From contig CALMZP010000064.1 in the NCBI GenBank assembly GCA_937870635.1, positions 1 through 60,333 of the forward strand: a stretch of DNA of 60,333 bases, read 5' to 3'. Below the pieces are notes generated by a model that saw only the letters and a program-made list of their open reading frames with translations, searched no databases and had not been told where the DNA came from. This DNA comes from an uncultured Acidobacteriota bacterium. GTDB lineage: Bacteria > Acidobacteriota > Thermoanaerobaculia > Gp7-AA8. Positions 34,918 through 43,995 of this stretch are shown here, piece after piece. A program made the translations under genes and the position numbers. Within the stretch, counting starts at the first letter, position 1. Every line of letters begins with the position of its first letter.

Positions 34918-34921
34918 AGAA

Positions 34922-37351
34922 ATGCCGGGTCTTTCCCAGTTCGCCGAGATCGCCGTGCCGGTGGCGGTCCACGGAACCTTCACCTACGCGCTCCCCGAGG
35001 AGCTGCGCGATTCGGTGCGGCTGGGGTCGCGCGTCGAAGTTCTCATCGGCAACAAGTTGACGACGGGGTTCGTGGTCGGCTTTCCTGACGCGGCGCCCGA
35101 AGCGGCGAAGATCAAGCCGATCCGCGCGCTCCTCGATGAGGACGAAGCGCCGCTCATCCCCGAGATCATCCAGCTCTGCCGATGGGCCGCGGAGTACTAC
35201 ATCGCCCCCCTCGGCGAGATGCTGCGGGTGGCGCTGCCGGCCAACATGGGCTCGCGAGGAAGACGGGAAGCGGCCCTCATCGCAGACGACGCGATGATCG
35301 AAACGGCACTCGCATCGAAACAGATTCTCGACGCAGACCGCGAGATCGTCCGCGAGCTCCGCAACCGGCCGCTGCTCGTGGCATCGCTCCTCGACGACAT
35401 GAAGGTGACGCGCAGCGCCATCGAACGGCTGCGCGATGCCGGGATCATCGCCATCACCGACCGCCTCCAGGACGCGAAGGGCGTCCGCTATGACCGCTTC
35501 GTGATCCTCGAGTCATCGCCGGGCGGACTCACCGAAAAGCAGGAGACCGCGGTGTCGCTGCTTCAGGCCCGCGGCGGCGAGATGGCGGTCCGCGCGCTCG
35601 ATCACGCCGGCATCAGCTCCGCGGTTCTCAGCGCGCTCGTGAAGAAGGGCGTCGTGCGCGTCGAGCGACGGCCGCGCCGCCACACGCTCGACGCATTTCT
35701 GGCCGGTCTCGGTGAAGTCCCGACGGGTGAGCTTACATACTCGGCACAGCAGTCGCGCTCGATCGATGCCATCCGCGCTTCGCTCGGTCGCTTCGGAGCG
35801 TTCCTCCTCCAGGGTGTCACCGGCAGCGGCAAGACCGAGGTGTATATCGAGGTGATGAGGGAGGTGGTGAAGCGGGGAGAGCAGGCTCTGCTGCTCGTCC
35901 CGGAGATCTCGCTCACTCCCGTATTCGCTTCGCGTTTGCGCGAGCGCTTCGGCGAGCGCATCGCCATTCTCCACAGCAGCCTCTCCGCGAGCGAGCGTTA
36001 CGACCAGTGGTGGCGCTGCCGCCGCGGCGAGGTCGACGTAGCCATCGGTCCGAGGTCGGCGCTTTTCACGCCGTTCCAGAGGCTGGGGATCATCGTCGTC
36101 GACGAAGAGGGTGACGGCGCCTACAAGCAGGAGGAGACCCCTCGCTACAACGCGCGTGACCTCGCTGTCGTCCGCGCCCAGTTCGCAAAGATCCCCATCG
36201 TCCTGGGCTCCGCCACTCCGTCGCTCGAGAGCCGCGAGAACGCGGCGCGCGGCAAATACACGCATCTGGTGATGAGCGACCGCGTCGAAGAACGCCCGCT
36301 GCCCGATGTGGAAGTGATCGACCTCCGCAAGGAACGAGCGGAGAAGGAAGACCGCGGCTTCGTCATCTTCAGCACGCCGATGAAAGAGGCGCTGCAGCGG
36401 ACGTTCGACGCCGGCGAGCAGGCCATCATCCTCATGAACCGCCGCGGATACGCGCCGTATCTTCTGTGCCGCGAGTGCGGACACGAGTTCCGCTGCCGCG
36501 ACTGCAGCGTCACGCTGACCGTCCACAAGAGCAAAGGGCTGCTCATGTGCCACTACTGCGGCCTGCGCAAGCCGATCCCGCCCAAGTGTCCGATCTGCGC
36601 CGGCGAGGTGCTCCAGCCGATCGGCTTCGGGACGGAAAAGGTCGCGGAGCGTTTCGTCCGCGATTTTCCGAATGTGGCCATGGAGGTGCTCGATCGCGAT
36701 TCGACGCGCAGGAAGGGTGAGCTGGTTCGCATCCTCGATCGCTTTCGCGCCGCGAAGACGCAGGCGCTCATCGGAACGCAGATGCTCAGCAAGGGCCATC
36801 ACTTCCCGAGCGTCACTCTCACCGCGGTTCTCAACGCCGACTCCATCCTCGGCTATCCCGATTTCCGTTCCGCGGAGAAGACGTTCTATCTGCTGACGCA
36901 GGTCGCCGGGCGCTCGGGGCGGGGAGAGCTGCGCGGCCGCGTGCTCATTCAGACCGCGTTTCCGACGCATTACGCGATTCAGCACGCTCTGCGTCACGAC
37001 TACGAAGCGTTCTACGAATCAGAGATTCAGTTCCGGAAGACGTTTCACTATCCGCCCGTCACGTCGATGATCGCGCTGCTCTTTCGAGGGGAGCAGGAGC
37101 AACTCGTGTCACGAGCTGCAGGGGAGTGCGCGCAGCGCCTCGAGGAGCTGGTTCAGCCGCTCCCCGGCACGCGGATCCAGGGGCCCGCGCCGGCGCCGCT
37201 CGCCCGAATCAAGGGCGTGTTCCGCTATCAGATCCTGCTGCGTTCATCGCAGCGGGCCGGCCTGAGACGCGCGGTGGAAGCGGCGGTCGTAGGAAAGAAG
37301 TGGCGCGGGGTCGACCTGGCGATCGATGTCGATCCGATCAATATCCTTTGA
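34922..37351 (+). CDS. priA: PriA, primosomal replication-restart helicase
   Basis: A 809-aa helicase that reloads DnaB at collapsed forks. N-terminal DNA-binding part (VAVHGTFTYALPEEL, GSRVEVLIGNKLTTGFVVG). Walker A GVTGSGKT at 298-305, ASERYDQWWRCRRGEVDVAIGPRSALF, motif II, then eight zinc cysteines in CRECGHEFRCRDC and CHYCGLRKPIPPKCPIC, and GTQMLSKGHHFP. Motif II reads DEEG (394-397) where PriA normally has DEEH. The ATG at 34922 is used because the upstream frame (MDFGFWI...) is only repeat. Confidence 0.95.
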   Translation: MPGLSQFAEIAVPVAVHGTFTYALPEELRDSVRLGSRVEVLIGNKLTTGFVVGFPDAAPEAAKIKPIRALLDEDEAPLIPEIIQLCRWAAEYYIAPLGEMLRVALPANMGSRGRREAALIADDAMIETALASKQILDADREIVRELRNRPLLVASLLDDMKVTRSAIERLRDAGIIAITDRLQDAKGVRYDRFVILESSPGGLTEKQETAVSLLQARGGEMAVRALDHAGISSAVLSALVKKGVVRVERRPRRHTLDAFLAGLGEVPTGELTYSAQQSRSIDAIRASLGRFGAFLLQGVTGSGKTEVYIEVMREVVKRGEQALLLVPEISLTPVFASRLRERFGERIAILHSSLSASERYDQWWRCRRGEVDVAIGPRSALFTPFQRLGIIVVDEEGDGAYKQEETPRYNARDLAVVRAQFAKIPIVLGSATPSLESRENAARGKYTHLVMSDRVEERPLPDVEVIDLRKERAEKEDRGFVIFSTPMKEALQRTFDAGEQAIILMNRRGYAPYLLCRECGHEFRCRDCSVTLTVHKSKGLLMCHYCGLRKPIPPKCPICAGEVLQPIGFGTEKVAERFVRDFPNVAMEVLDRDSTRRKGELVRILDRFRAAKTQALIGTQMLSKGHHFPSVTLTAVLNADSILGYPDFRSAEKTFYLLTQVAGRSGRGELRGRVLIQTAFPTHYAIQHALRHDYEAFYESEIQFRKTFHYPPVTSMIALLFRGEQEQLVSRAAGECAQRLEELVQPLPGTRIQGPAPAPLARIKGVFRYQILLRSSQRAGLRRAVEAAVVGKKWRGVDLAIDVDPINIL

Positions 37352-37353
37352 GG

Positions 37354-37447
37354 GTTCATCCCGTAAGGCTTTATCCCGAGCGGTAGCGAGAGATCTCCGG
37401 AAGCACCCAGGAGTTCATCCCGAGCGAAGCGAGGGATCTCCGGTACC
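37354..37447. repeat. TCCTGAGCGAAGCGAAGG-family direct pair
   Basis: TTCATCCCGTAAGGCTTTATCCCGAGCGGTAGCGAGAGATCTCCGG-like sequence is followed by TTCATCCCGAGCGAAGCGAGGGATCTCCGG in the same orientation. Here the copies are direct rather than inverted. It follows priA. Confidence 0.75.
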
Positions 37448-37479
37448 ACCGGCAGGATTACGCCCGAAGCCTAGAACTG

Positions 37480-37548
37480 GTGGAGCGCGGGCGACCTCGC
37501 CCGCGGTGCTCGAGGCTCAGGGACGCGGGCGAGGTCGCCCGCGCTCCA
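37480..37548. repeat. GGAGCG palindrome, full copy, between convergent genes
   Basis: Left arm GTGGAGCGCGGGCGACCTCG, loop GTGCTCGAGGCTCAGGG, right arm CGAGGTCGCCCGCGCTCCA. It lies between the 3' ends of priA and the minus-strand gene at 37581, where a hairpin could stop transcription from both sides. Confidence 0.9.
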
Positions 37549-37580
37549 AGGATTTTCGCCTGTGGCACATGGGATGAACT

Positions 37581-38135
37581 TCACGCAATCGGATTCAGCA
37601 TCCGCTCATCCACCGGGTTCTCGAGCACCACCAGCCCTTCCATCAGCCGTTCGTCCAGATCGGGCTCGATTGCCCTCGCGAGGGGGATGAGACGGTCGAC
37701 AACGCGCAGGACCACGAGCAGCGCGGCATAGAGCGGTTCGGCTTTCGATCGCTCGAAGGTCTGGAACGGAAAGCGGCGTCCGATCAGGTCGGCGTCGAGT
37801 GAGCGGAGGTTCTCGACGGCGTGATCGAGAGCGGCCTCCACGCGGTGAGGGAGATCTCCCTGCCGGCCGTTCGGATGCCCGTGCCGCGCTACCTCGGCCA
37901 TCCGCTCCAGTGCCTTGCAGACCGCTCTCAGTTCCTCCTCGGCCCTCTGCCGGCGGGGGTCCTCGGACGGAATGCCGAGGATGGGAGTCATCGATTTCTC
38001 GATGCGGGAGCGTGCGTCGACGTCGATCTTGCGGATCATCCAGTCCACGGTCGGGACGTGGCGCATCCGCTCGTTTCCTTCCCACGATTCGAGCAAAGAC
38101 GATTTCGGGGCTTCTGTTGCCAGTGTACTGTCCAT
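37581..38135 (-). CDS. Hypothetical helical cytoplasmic protein
   Basis: The 184-aa product starts MDSTLATEAPKSSLLESWEG (ATG at 38133-38135, chosen because the longer frame runs antisense into accA). It is mostly helical and charged: EDPRRQRAEEELRAVCKALERMAEVARHG, then LYAALLVVLRVVDRLIPLARAIEPDLDERLMEGL. There is no signal peptide or known motif. It is divergent from accA with an 18-base gap, so the promoters overlap. Confidence 0.55.
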   Translation of the reverse strand: MDSTLATEAPKSSLLESWEGNERMRHVPTVDWMIRKIDVDARSRIEKSMTPILGIPSEDPRRQRAEEELRAVCKALERMAEVARHGHPNGRQGDLPHRVEAALDHAVENLRSLDADLIGRRFPFQTFERSKAEPLYAALLVVLRVVDRLIPLARAIEPDLDERLMEGLVVLENPVDERMLNPIA

Positions 38136-38153
38136 TTTGTTAGGGTCACCGCC

Positions 38154-39107
38154 GTGAGTGCCGACCCCTCTCAGTTCGAAGAGCCGATTCTGCGGATCCG
38201 GAAGCAGATCGAAGAACTTTCTGCCCAGGAACCCGAGCCTGCACGGCTTGCGGAGATTGCCGAGCTCCAATCGAAGCTTACCAAAGTCTCCTCAGAAATT
38301 TACTCGAAGCTGACGCCCTGGCAGAAGACGCTCGTCGCCCGCCATCCGCAGCGCCCCTATACGCTCGACTTCGTCTCTCTCCTTTTCGAGGATTTCCTCG
38401 AGGTCCATGGCGACCGCAAGTTCGGGGATGACGCCGCGGTCGTGGCCGGCTTGGCCTCGTTCCGCGGGCAGGCCTGCGCCGTCGTCGGGCACCAGAAAGG
38501 TCGCAACACGAAAGAGAAAGTCATCCGCAACTTCGGCCAGCCGCGGCCGGAAGGCTTCCGCAAGGCGCTGCGCGTCATGAAGATGGCTGCGAAGTTCAAG
38601 CTGCCGGTTTTCAGCTTCATCGATACCCAGGGTGCGTATCCAGGTGTCGGTGCCGAGGAGCGGGGACAGGCGGAAGCGATCGCGGTCAATCTGCGGGAGA
38701 TGGCTGCGCTTCCGGTTCCGATCGTCGTGACCGTTCTCGGCGAAGGCGGCAGCGGTGGTGCGCTGGCCCTCGGCGTCGGTGATCGCGTGAACATGCTCGA
38801 ATACTCGGTGTACTCGGTGATCTCGCCCGAAGGATGCGCGGCCATTCTCTGGAAGAGTGCGGCGTCGGCGCCCGAAGCGGCGGCCGCGATGAAGATCACC
38901 GCACAGGATCTCAAGCGCCTCGGCGTCATCGACGAGATCGTCCCGGAGCCCGTCGGCGGCGCGCATGCCGATCCGGCGAAGGCAGGGGAGCTTCTCTCGC
39001 CGTATCTGGAGAAGGCGATGAAGGAACTGATGAAGCTCAAACCCGCTCTACTCCTTGAAGAGAGATACAAGAAGTTCCGGAAGATGGGCTTCTACGAGAA
39101 GGGGTAA
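38154..39107 (+). CDS. accA: Acetyl-CoA carboxylase carboxyltransferase subunit alpha
   Basis: The 317-aa subunit of the enzyme making malonyl-CoA for fatty acids. Signatures: EIYSKLTPWQKTLVARHPQRPYTLDF, HGDRKFGDDAAVVAGLA, VGHQKGRNTKEK, IDTQGAYPGVGAEERGQAEAIAVNL, GEGGSGGALALGVGD, EYSVYSVISPEGCAAILWKS. The GTG at 38154 is preferred since upstream frame sequence overlaps the divergent gene. No accD is in the window. Confidence 0.95.
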   Translation: MSADPSQFEEPILRIRKQIEELSAQEPEPARLAEIAELQSKLTKVSSEIYSKLTPWQKTLVARHPQRPYTLDFVSLLFEDFLEVHGDRKFGDDAAVVAGLASFRGQACAVVGHQKGRNTKEKVIRNFGQPRPEGFRKALRVMKMAAKFKLPVFSFIDTQGAYPGVGAEERGQAEAIAVNLREMAALPVPIVVTVLGEGGSGGALALGVGDRVNMLEYSVYSVISPEGCAAILWKSAASAPEAAAAMKITAQDLKRLGVIDEIVPEPVGGAHADPAKAGELLSPYLEKAMKELMKLKPALLLEERYKKFRKMGFYEKG

Positions 39108-39110
39108 GTC

Positions 39111-39183
39111 GTTGCCCGTTAACCGTTAACCGTTGACCGAGTTCGAAGCACGGTTAACGGTGAACGGTGAACGGTGAACGATT
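39111..39183. repeat. CCGTTAA-family inverted heptad array
   Basis: Left arm GCCCGTTAACCGTTAACCG, loop TTGACCGAGTTCGAAGCA, right arm CGGTTAACGGTGAACGGTG repeated. It lies between accA and recJ. Confidence 0.9.
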
Positions 39184-39201
39184 GACCTGTAACCTAGTGC
39201 A

Positions 39202-40869
39202 GTGATTTACGACCAATGGGTCATGGCGGACCCGCCGCTGAATCGCGGGTGGATTCCCGTCGCCAACGAGACTCTCGGCGCGGTTTTCGCGCGCCGCGGC
39301 ATCGACAACGAGGCGAGCTACCGGCAGTTCATCGCCCCCTCGATCGACGACCTGCACGATCCCGCATCCATCCACGGCATCGATCACGCCTGCGAGCGCA
39401 TCGCGCGCGCGATCCGCGATGGTGAAGCGATCGCCATCTACGGCGATTACGACGTCGATGGCGTGACGTCGATCGTCCTGCTGCAGACCGTGATCCGGAC
39501 GCTGGGCGGCGATGTCGGTTTCGTCGTGCCGCACCGCCTCGTCGACGGCTACGGCCTGAAGATGGAGGTGCTCGAGCGCGTGCTCACCGAGCGCGACGTC
39601 AAGCTCGTCATCACCGTCGATTGCGGGATCACGAGCATCGAGCCGGTGCGCCGCGCCATCGAGCGCGGGATCGACGTCATCATCACCGATCACCATCTCC
39701 CGCCCGGCGAGCTGCCCGCCGCAGCGGCGGTGCTCAACCCGAAGCAGCCGGGATGCGAGTACCCGTTCAAGGAGCTGGCCGGTGTCGGCGTCGCATTCAA
39801 ACTCTGCTGCGAACTGATCCGGCGCAGTGGAAGGAAGATGTCGACGGAGTCGCTTCTGAAGATCGCTGCGATCGGAACGATCGCAGACGTGGCCCCGCTC
39901 ATCGGCGAGAACCGGACGATCGCCCGGCTCGGGCTCGACGGTCTCGCCGACACCCGCAACCACGGTCTCCGCGCTCTTCTACGGCGCCTCGGTCTTCACG
40001 GCAAGCCTCTCCGCGCGAGCGATGTCGGCTTCAAGATCGGACCGCGCATCAATGCGGCGGGACGGCTCGCATCCGCGAATACGGCCATCGATCTCTTCGC
40101 CGCCGCCAGCGAGGAGGAGGCCTGGACGATCTGCGCGGAGCTCGATCGCATGAATGCGGCGAGGCAGGACATCGAGGCCGCGGTGCGCGACGCCGCCACG
40201 CGTCAGATCGGCGGCGATGAGCGCATCCTCATCCTCGCCGGCGAAGGGTGGCACCGCGGCGTCCTCGGCCTCGCCGCGGGCAGGATCGCGCAGCAGTGGC
40301 ATCGACCGACGCTGGTCATCGCCATCGACGGCGATACCTGCGTCGGCTCCGGCCGCAGCATCCGTACGATCAACCTTCACGAAGCGCTGGACAGCGCCGG
40401 CGATCTGTTCACGCACTTTGGCGGACACGAATTCGCGTGCGGCTTCTCGTTCCCTGTCTCTCGCCTTCCGGTCCTGCGGGAAAGGCTGACAGCGCGATTC
40501 GCCGGGATGCCCGGCGACGTCTTCGATCGGCATGTCACGATCGACGGCTGGCTCGAACTGGCGGACGTCGACCGCGAATTCGTCGCCGCCCATGAGCTTC
40601 TGCAGCCATTCGGTGCGGCCAACGACCAGCCTCTCTTCGGCATCCGGGGCGTCCGCGTGAAGGGCAAGAGGCATTTCGCCGAGGATTGCTGTGAGCTGAC
40701 GATCGAGGACAGATCGGGGAGCGGTTCGGCCGTCGTCTGGCCCTCGGTCAAGCAGCTAACCGCCGCCGCGGATGGCGAGCCGCTCGATCTGCTCGTCCGG
40801 ATCGAGCCCGACTCCTGGTCGAAGACCGGCGGCCGCCTGGTGCTCGCCGACCTGCGCGCGGCGGAATAG
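39202..40869 (+). CDS. recJ: RecJ, single-strand-specific 5'-3' exonuclease
   Basis: A 555-aa DHH-family nuclease. The DHH motifs are IYGDYDVDGVTS, VDCGITS and ITDHHLPPGELP, then a DHHA1 domain (FTHFGGHEFACGFSF with the GGH motif) and a C-terminal OB fold (DVDREFVAAHELLQPFGAANDQPLF). Works in recombination and mismatch repair. GTG start 39202 follows the heptad array. Confidence 0.94.
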   Translation: MIYDQWVMADPPLNRGWIPVANETLGAVFARRGIDNEASYRQFIAPSIDDLHDPASIHGIDHACERIARAIRDGEAIAIYGDYDVDGVTSIVLLQTVIRTLGGDVGFVVPHRLVDGYGLKMEVLERVLTERDVKLVITVDCGITSIEPVRRAIERGIDVIITDHHLPPGELPAAAAVLNPKQPGCEYPFKELAGVGVAFKLCCELIRRSGRKMSTESLLKIAAIGTIADVAPLIGENRTIARLGLDGLADTRNHGLRALLRRLGLHGKPLRASDVGFKIGPRINAAGRLASANTAIDLFAAASEEEAWTICAELDRMNAARQDIEAAVRDAATRQIGGDERILILAGEGWHRGVLGLAAGRIAQQWHRPTLVIAIDGDTCVGSGRSIRTINLHEALDSAGDLFTHFGGHEFACGFSFPVSRLPVLRERLTARFAGMPGDVFDRHVTIDGWLELADVDREFVAAHELLQPFGAANDQPLFGIRGVRVKGKRHFAEDCCELTIEDRSGSGSAVVWPSVKQLTAAADGEPLDLLVRIEPDSWSKTGGRLVLADLRAAE

Positions 40870-40899
40870 GTTCAATCCTTTCAACAGTTGCGGACGGGG

Positions 40900-41002
40900 A
40901 TCGACCTTCGACCTTCGACCTTCGACCTTCGGATCCATCAAACGACACCTGTGTCGCTCGGCGTGATCTCAAGGTCGAAGGCCGAAGGTCGAAGGTCGAA
41001 TC
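40900..41002. repeat. TTCGACC-family inverted heptad array
   Basis: Left arm of four TTCGACC units (40900-40931), a loop of about 38 bases, right arm of AAGGTCG units ending GAATCG (40971-41002). It lies between recJ and the lptC/lptA-like gene. Confidence 0.9.
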
Positions 41003-41012
41003 GCCAAGTCTG

Positions 41013-42968
41013 ATGACCAGAACGGTGCGAATCCTCCGCGTGGCCCTGCCGATCGCGTTCGTCGCGTTTGTGGCCCTGCTCGTTCTGAGCTGGAACCGGT
41101 CCGGCACCCGGCGCAATGACGGCGACGCGGATCCCGTCACCTCCACGCAGCGTCCGGAAGACAAGCCGCAGGCCGAGGCGATCAAGTTCGAGGATGTGCA
41201 GACGATCGGGGGGAGGGTGGTCTCGCGGATCCGCGCCACGCGCGTGGTCGGCTTCGAATCGGGCTGGAGCACGCTCGAGGGCGTCCACCTCACGATCTAC
41301 CGCGCGAACGGTCAGACCTACGAGCTCTCCTGTCCGCAGGCGCAGTACAACAGCGAGACCAAGGAAGCGGACGTCAAAGGCGGCGTGAAACTGACCTCGA
41401 GCGACGGCATCGAGGTGCAGACCGCGGAGATGCGCTTCGACGGCACGCGCCTCACCAACAGGATTCCGGTGCGGTTCCGCGTCGACCGCTGGCGAGGAAA
41501 CGGCGGCGCGCTCGACCTCGACGTTCCGGCCGAGACGCTCAAACTCTTTCAGAAGGTGACGGCGACGATGGAGCCGGAGCAGCCGGCCGAACCTCCGCTC
41601 GTCATCAACGCTGAGGATGCGCTCTTCCGCAGGACCGAGAACGACGTGACGTTCTCGAAGGACGTGGTGGGCACCCGTGCAGCGGATCGCATGAGCTCCG
41701 ATCGCGTCATCGGCCGATTCACCACCGATCGCAAGAGACTCCTCGGCCTCGAAGGCCACCAGGCCGTCGAGATCATCATGGCCGCGGCAGCGAACGCCGG
41801 CGAAGACCTCGGAGGCCGCAAGCGGATCACCGGCGATCGCTTCTTCACCGAGTTCACAGCCGCTGGCGACGTCCTGGCAATCAACGTCGTGGGCGAGAGC
41901 GGCCCGGCTCGTGCGCTGCTCGACGGACCGCCGCGCCGCGAGATCGAAGCTTCGTCGTTCCGCGTCGCGGTCGCGAACCGCGCCGTCAGCGAGATGAAGG
42001 CTGAAGGGCAGGTGGTGATGGTGGAGACCGCTCCGGCGCGCCGCGAGGTCCGCGTCGATACGGCCACGATCAGCTTCGATCCCGTGCGCCATCGCGCGTC
42101 GACCGGATTCTTCGAAGGCAACTTCAAGTATCGCGATCCGAAGACCCAGGCCAGCTCCATCCGTGCGCATTACGACATCACCAACGATCAGATCGTGCTC
42201 ACGGCATCGCCGGGATTCGATCCGACAGTCGTCTCCGATGGCCAGACCCTCAAAGCCAAGCAGATCGAGTTCTCGCCGAAATCGGGCGTGGCGAAGGCGA
42301 CGGGTTCCGTCGTCGCGGAGCTGGTGTCGAAGGGCGGCGTGTCGGCCGAGTCGACCAATCTCTTTCCCGCCGGCAAGCCGGTGTTCGTCAACTCGGACCT
42401 TCTGGTGATGCGTCAGCTCGAAAAGACCGCGGCGTTCAGCGGAAACGTCCGCGCGTGGCAGGACCAGAACACGCTGTTCGCCAGCGAGCTCACCGTGCAG
42501 GGGACGGGGCAGACACTCACCGCGCGCGGGAACGTCCGCACGGTCCTCTACAACACGGGCACCGAGGTGCGGCGTGTGCCGCTGCGGTCGAAGAGCGATC
42601 AGCTGCTGGCGCGGCGCGCCGAGCGCGACGTCGAGCTGTCCGGCTCGGTGACGATCGAGGACGAGAGCCGCACCATGAGCGGCGAGAAGGCCACCCTCTT
42701 CTTCGATGCGCAGCGCAAGATCGAGCGGATCGAGGCGAGTGAGAAAGTGGTCCTTGTCGAGAAGACCGCCAATCGCAAGGGCACCGGCGATAAGGTGATC
42801 TACCAGCTCAAACAGAAGATGGCTTATCTGCACGGCTCGCCGGCGACAGCCACCGACCCGCAAGGCTCACTGAGCGGCCAGCAGATCGTGTTCGACCTGG
42901 CCCGCAACCGGGTGCAGGTCCTGTCCCCGACCGGCGAGACGCAGGGCACGTTCAAGCAGCAGCCGTAA
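41013..42968 (+). CDS. LptC-LptA fusion-like lipopolysaccharide transport protein
   Basis: A 651-aa protein with one N-terminal membrane anchor (VALPIAFVAFVALLVLSW), then an LptC-like beta region (IKFEDVQTIGGRVVSRIRATRVVG, residues about 55-180), and then repeated OstA/LptA-type strands (ANGQTYELSCPQAQYNSETKEADVKGGVKL and many D-x-L/A-x-x-x-G-x-V patterns) to the end. In most bacteria LptC (190 aa) and LptA (180 aa) are separate and form the periplasmic bridge for LPS. Directly upstream of lptB, which supports the role. Confidence 0.85.
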   Translation: MTRTVRILRVALPIAFVAFVALLVLSWNRSGTRRNDGDADPVTSTQRPEDKPQAEAIKFEDVQTIGGRVVSRIRATRVVGFESGWSTLEGVHLTIYRANGQTYELSCPQAQYNSETKEADVKGGVKLTSSDGIEVQTAEMRFDGTRLTNRIPVRFRVDRWRGNGGALDLDVPAETLKLFQKVTATMEPEQPAEPPLVINAEDALFRRTENDVTFSKDVVGTRAADRMSSDRVIGRFTTDRKRLLGLEGHQAVEIIMAAAANAGEDLGGRKRITGDRFFTEFTAAGDVLAINVVGESGPARALLDGPPRREIEASSFRVAVANRAVSEMKAEGQVVMVETAPARREVRVDTATISFDPVRHRASTGFFEGNFKYRDPKTQASSIRAHYDITNDQIVLTASPGFDPTVVSDGQTLKAKQIEFSPKSGVAKATGSVVAELVSKGGVSAESTNLFPAGKPVFVNSDLLVMRQLEKTAAFSGNVRAWQDQNTLFASELTVQGTGQTLTARGNVRTVLYNTGTEVRRVPLRSKSDQLLARRAERDVELSGSVTIEDESRTMSGEKATLFFDAQRKIERIEASEKVVLVEKTANRKGTGDKVIYQLKQKMAYLHGSPATATDPQGSLSGQQIVFDLARNRVQVLSPTGETQGTFKQQP

Positions 42969-43175
42969 CGGCGAGTAACGAGTGACGAGTAACGGGTGGC
43001 GACACGTTTGTCATCCCGAGCGTGAGCGAGGGACCTGGGGGCCGGGCGGCGCGCAGTCCGATCTTCGTGCCGCCCTTCACACCCAGGTCCCTCGCTCACG
43101 CTCGGGATGACACGTTGGCCACCCACTCGTCACTCGTTACTCGTGACTCGTCACTTCCCTCGTCACCCGTCACTC
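42965..43175. repeat. ACGAGTA heptad arms enclosing a TCCCGAGCGTGAGCGAGG palindrome (nested element)
   Basis: Outer left arm is ACGAGTA/ACGAGTG units at 42971-42999. Outer right arm is CACTCGT/TACTCGT units at about 43121-43175. Inside, GTCATCCCGAGCGTGAGCGAGGGACCTGGG (43011 on) mirrors CCCAGGTCCCTCGCTCACGCTCGGGATGAC (to 43111). It lies between the lptC/lptA-like gene and lptB. Confidence 0.9.
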
Positions 43176-43202
43176 GTTCCTATACCATTCCGCCCCGGAA
43201 CC

Positions 43203-43985
43203 ATGGCCGACCACGACCACACAGTGCTCCCGTTTACCCCTGACCGCGAGAAGGCGGAGACGTTGCGGCTTGCCGCGAGCGGCCTGGAGAAGGTGTATCG
43301 CGGCCGGAAAGTCGTGCGCGGTGTGTCGGTCGACATCCGGCAGGGAGAGATCGTCGGGCTGCTGGGCCCGAACGGCGCGGGGAAGACGACGACCTTCTAC
43401 ATGATCGTCGGCCTGGTGCGTCCAGACGGCGGCAAGGTCACCCTCGGCTCCCACGACATCACGCAGCTGCCGATGTACCTCCGCGCGCAGCGAGGCATCA
43501 GCTACCTCCCGCAGGAGCCCTCGGTGTTCCGCAAGCTGACGGTGGAGGAGAACCTGCTTTCGGTCTTCGAAACGATGTCGCTGCCCCTTGCGGAACGCGA
43601 GCGGCGCACGCGTGCGCTGCTCGAGGAGTTCGGGATCACGCACATCGCGCGGAACCGGGCCTATTCGCTTTCGGGGGGAGAACGGCGTAGGGTGGAGATC
43701 GCACGGAGCCTTGCGATCAATCCGGCATTCATTTTGCTAGATGAGCCGTTTGCAGGAATCGATCCAATCGCCGTGTTCGAGATTCAACGCATCGTCTCGC
43801 AGCTTCGCGCCCGCGGGATAGGAATCCTCATCACGGACCATAACGTACGGGAAACATTGAAGATCACCGATCGCGCCTATATCATCAAAGAAGGGGAGAT
43901 CTTCCGACAGGGAGTCCCGGAGGAGCTGTCCGCCGATGCCGAAGTCAGGCGGATCTACCTCGGCGAGAGCTTCAATCTGAATTGA
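43203..43985 (+). CDS. lptB: LptB, LPS export ABC ATPase
   Basis: The 260-aa ATPase powers LPS extraction from the inner membrane with LptFG. Walker [11 protein letters not shown] (about residue 55), Q-loop [18 protein letters not shown], signature [15 protein letters not shown], Walker [17 protein letters not shown] and [10 protein letters not shown], all typical for LptB. The 25-residue N-terminal extension is longer than in E. coli. The next gene is rpoN, the conserved order. Confidence 0.95.
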   Translation: MADHDHTVLPFTPDREKAETLRLAASGLEKVYRGRKVVRGVSVDIRQGEIVGLLGPNGAGKTTTFYMIVGLVRPDGGKVTLGSHDITQLPMYLRAQRGISYLPQEPSVFRKLTVEENLLSVFETMSLPLAERERRTRALLEEFGITHIARNRAYSLSGGERRRVEIARSLAINPAFILLDEPFAGIDPIAVFEIQRIVSQLRARGIGILITDHNVRETLKITDRAYIIKEGEIFRQGVPEELSADAEVRRIYLGESFNLN

Positions 43986-43995
43986 TCCATTTCGA

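Noticed and set aside
34841-34921. An extended PriA N-terminus starting MDFGFWI
   Set aside because: The extension is only translated GATTTTG repeat; homologous PriA N-termini begin at the 34922 ATG.
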